From positions 1 through 5,543 of the forward strand of contig JAUVYQ010000160.1 of NCBI GenBank assembly GCA_030603035.1: a DNA stretch of 5,543 nt, read 5' to 3'. Made by a program: the position numbers and the translations under genes. Position 1 is the stretch's first letter. Each line of letters starts with the position of its first letter. Below, piece after piece: positions 4,923 to 5,543 of the stretch. The notes beneath the pieces are model-generated. The model saw only the letters and a list, made by a program, of their open reading frames with translations, was not told the origin of the DNA and did no database searches. This DNA is from Phycisphaerae bacterium. GTDB taxonomy: Bacteria; Planctomycetota; Phycisphaerae; Sedimentisphaerales; SG8-4.

Positions 4923-5099
4923 ATGAAAACTTTTCTACTCATTTGTATACTCTTAAGTATATTACTTATGAGTACAGGTTGCACAATGCAATTCAAGGCA
5001 AAAGAAATCGAACTCGAGGGTCATTCGAACACAACCTACGAATTCACCGGCTTCGCCTGGACAGAACAACCAGCAGATCTGCCGGCTCCGGCTGACTAA
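4923..5099 (+). CDS. Small lipoprotein (58 aa)
   Basis: GGAGG at 4911-4915, seven bases before ATG, supports the start. Residues 1-19 are a classic lipoprotein signal: Lys2, a hydrophobic core (TFLLICILLSILLM) and a lipobox STGC with Cys20 as the lipidation site. The -3 position is Ser rather than the usual Leu, still within the accepted pattern. The mature part is only 39 residues, with an acidic/basic start and a Pro-rich acidic end (EQPADLPAPAD). As the last gene of a phage-like operon it could be an outer-spanin-like lysis lipoprotein or a surface-exclusion lipoprotein; a partner inner-membrane spanin was not found. Secretion and lipidation are well supported, the specific role is not. 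Confidence 0.72.
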   Translation: MKTFLLICILLSILLMSTGCTMQFKAKEIELEGHSNTTYEFTGFAWTEQPADLPAPAD

Positions 5100-5210
5100 T
5101 CGCGATCGCAGCCTTAAAAATCTTAAAACCAGAGGAAAAACCCAATAAAAAACCCACACAGGGGAAGGAGTACTATATAAAAATCCATATATAACAACCA
5201 AAAAGTATCA

Positions 5211-5253
5211 AAATCCTGCAAAAATCCTGCAAAAATATTCATAAAAATATTCA
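5211..5253. repeat. Short AT-rich tandem repeats, 11-12 bp
   Basis: AAATCCTGCAA occurs twice in tandem (5211-5221, 5222-5232) and is followed by two copies of AAAAATATTCA spaced 12 bases apart (5231-5241, 5243-5253). The spacing is close to one helical turn, as in AT-rich repeats beside origins, but the copies are few. Confidence 0.5.
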
Positions 5254-5258
5254 CCCAC

Positions 5259-5289
5259 AAAAAAAGCCCGGATGATTTTCCGATCATCC
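5259..5289 (-). terminator. Possible minus-strand terminator
   Basis: On the minus strand GGATGAT pairs with ATCATCC (5270-5276 with 5283-5289, six-base loop), followed by GGGC and then seven T residues. The four-base gap between stem and T-run weakens the call, and no minus-strand gene in the window would use it, so it could only serve a gene entering from the right. Confidence 0.25.
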
Positions 5290-5392
5290 CCCGAAAATCC
5301 TTCCATCATTCAAAACAGACCTGGGCCATATAGCTGCTAACACACAACAAACAATTCTATAACCTTCATCACGTAATCGAAAAAGTCCAGTA

Positions 5393-5543
5393 GGGGGGGC
5401 TTCGCCCCCCCCTTCCTTCGCTCCGCGAAGGAATTCCCCCCCCAGAGGGGGCTTCGCCCCCTCATTTTCCGCTACGCGGAAAAATGAAAGGGGGGGTATC
5501 CCCCCCCTTCACCCCCCCGTTTTCCGCTACGCGGAAAAATGAA
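5393..5543. repeat. Dense array of GC-rich triloop hairpins
   Basis: Six perfect hairpins lie almost end to end. GGGGGGGC/GCCCCCCC with loop TTC is at 5393-5411. TTCCTTCGC with GCGAAGGAA and loop TCC is at 5413-5433. GAGGGGGC/GCCCCCTC with loop TTC is at 5445-5463. TTTTCCGC/GCGGAAAA with loop TAC is at 5465-5483 and again at 5520-5538. GGGGGGG/CCCCCCC with loop TAT is at 5490-5506. All six loops are three bases. The array continues to the window edge, so its full size is unknown. No gene overlaps it. It could be a palindromic repeat island, a single-strand origin or packaging-type structure, or a recombination-derived junction. Confidence 0.85.
5465..5543. repeat. Exact 24-bp direct repeat pair at the window edge
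   Basis: The 24 bases at 5465-5488 are identical to those at 5520-5543 (start-to-start 55 bases). Each contains the TTTTCCGC/GCGGAAAA hairpin plus the trailing AATGAA. The repeat unit therefore includes non-palindromic flank, so the array grew by duplication of a unit, not only by independent hairpin formation. Confidence 0.8.

Larger units (their letters stand above)
5100..5392. other. AT-rich non-coding spacer
   Basis: No ORF with a credible start lies here on either strand. It contains the palindrome GCGATCGC (5102-5109) just after the last stop, and a good Shine-Dalgarno sequence AAGGAG (5165-5170) with no start codon at the right distance. It also has a TA-rich stretch (5171-5193) and the short repeats described separately. 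No convincing + strand terminator for the preceding operon is visible. The composition would suit a DNA-unwinding or regulatory region, which is inference. Confidence 0.5.

Noticed and set aside
4889..5095. 68-codon + strand ORF
   Set aside because: It overlaps the 4762 gene's end and the lipoprotein gene in another frame; the lipoprotein frame has the ribosome site and a real signal peptide.
5102..5109. GCGATCGC as a cyanobacterial HIP1 element
   Set aside because: There is one copy only in 5.5 kb; HIP1-bearing genomes usually have several in such a length.
5393..5543. CRISPR array
   Set aside because: Repeats are palindromes of differing sequence with no regular spacers of 25-40 bases.
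5393..5543. Integron attC sites
   Set aside because: No paired R/L boxes with the GTT core were found, and the recombinase lacks features specific to integron integrases that I could see.

Overview
The window is a compact, one-directional, accessory-type region, most likely a small integrative or plasmid/phage-like mobile element or part of one. All ten protein-coding genes I can support lie on the + strand. They are packed with 2 to 15 base gaps or overlap outright, and most have clear AGGAG-type ribosome binding sites. The host cannot be named from the sequence. It is a bacterium using ordinary Shine-Dalgarno and sigma-70-like signals, and the small lipoprotein suggests a diderm. No ribosomal RNA, tRNA, CRISPR array or transposase was seen.

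Region 1 (1-1744) is the mobility and replication part. A 160-base non-coding head (42-157) carries a dense cluster of TTTCGC/GCGAAA words around a plausible promoter. Next come two tiny overlapping genes (184-348 and 305-466), which look like a tandem duplication with an exact 121-base period. The second overlaps a minimal tyrosine recombinase (426-1022) that has all six catalytic residues but no N-terminal core-binding domain. The next gene (1034-1744) encodes a basic winged-helix protein resembling plasmid/phage replication initiators. The DNA of its low-complexity C-terminal half contains two identical 17-base palindromes, read in two different codon phases, followed by a string of GC-rich hairpins. 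This suggests an origin or binding site embedded in the initiator gene.

Region 2 (1801-2721) holds a Trp-rich protein of unknown function and a short protein ending in a phage tail-collar-like domain.

Region 3 (2722-2952) is a regulatory leader: a strong extended -10 promoter, an upstream hairpin, then a textbook Rho-independent terminator before the next gene. The segments can pair in mutually exclusive ways, so this is either a transcription attenuator or a separate ~90-nt small RNA.

Region 4 (2953-5099) is the operon controlled by that leader: a 257-residue phage-type protein of unknown role, a 338-residue collar-plus-extension protein that looks like a receptor-binding fibre tip, a 52-residue orphan and a 58-residue lipoprotein.

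Region 5 (5100-5543) is non-coding. An AT-rich stretch with short 11-12 base repeats is followed by a dense array of GC-rich hairpins, nearly all with three-base loops, running to the window edge. The same hairpin design occurs inside the initiator gene.

No capsid, portal, terminase, morphogenesis ATPase or conjugation gene is visible. If the element is roughly this size it would be a satellite-like or cargo element carrying integration, replication and adhesin-like genes; otherwise the rest lies outside the window. Functional roles other than the recombinase, the wHTH protein and the collar domains are inference.
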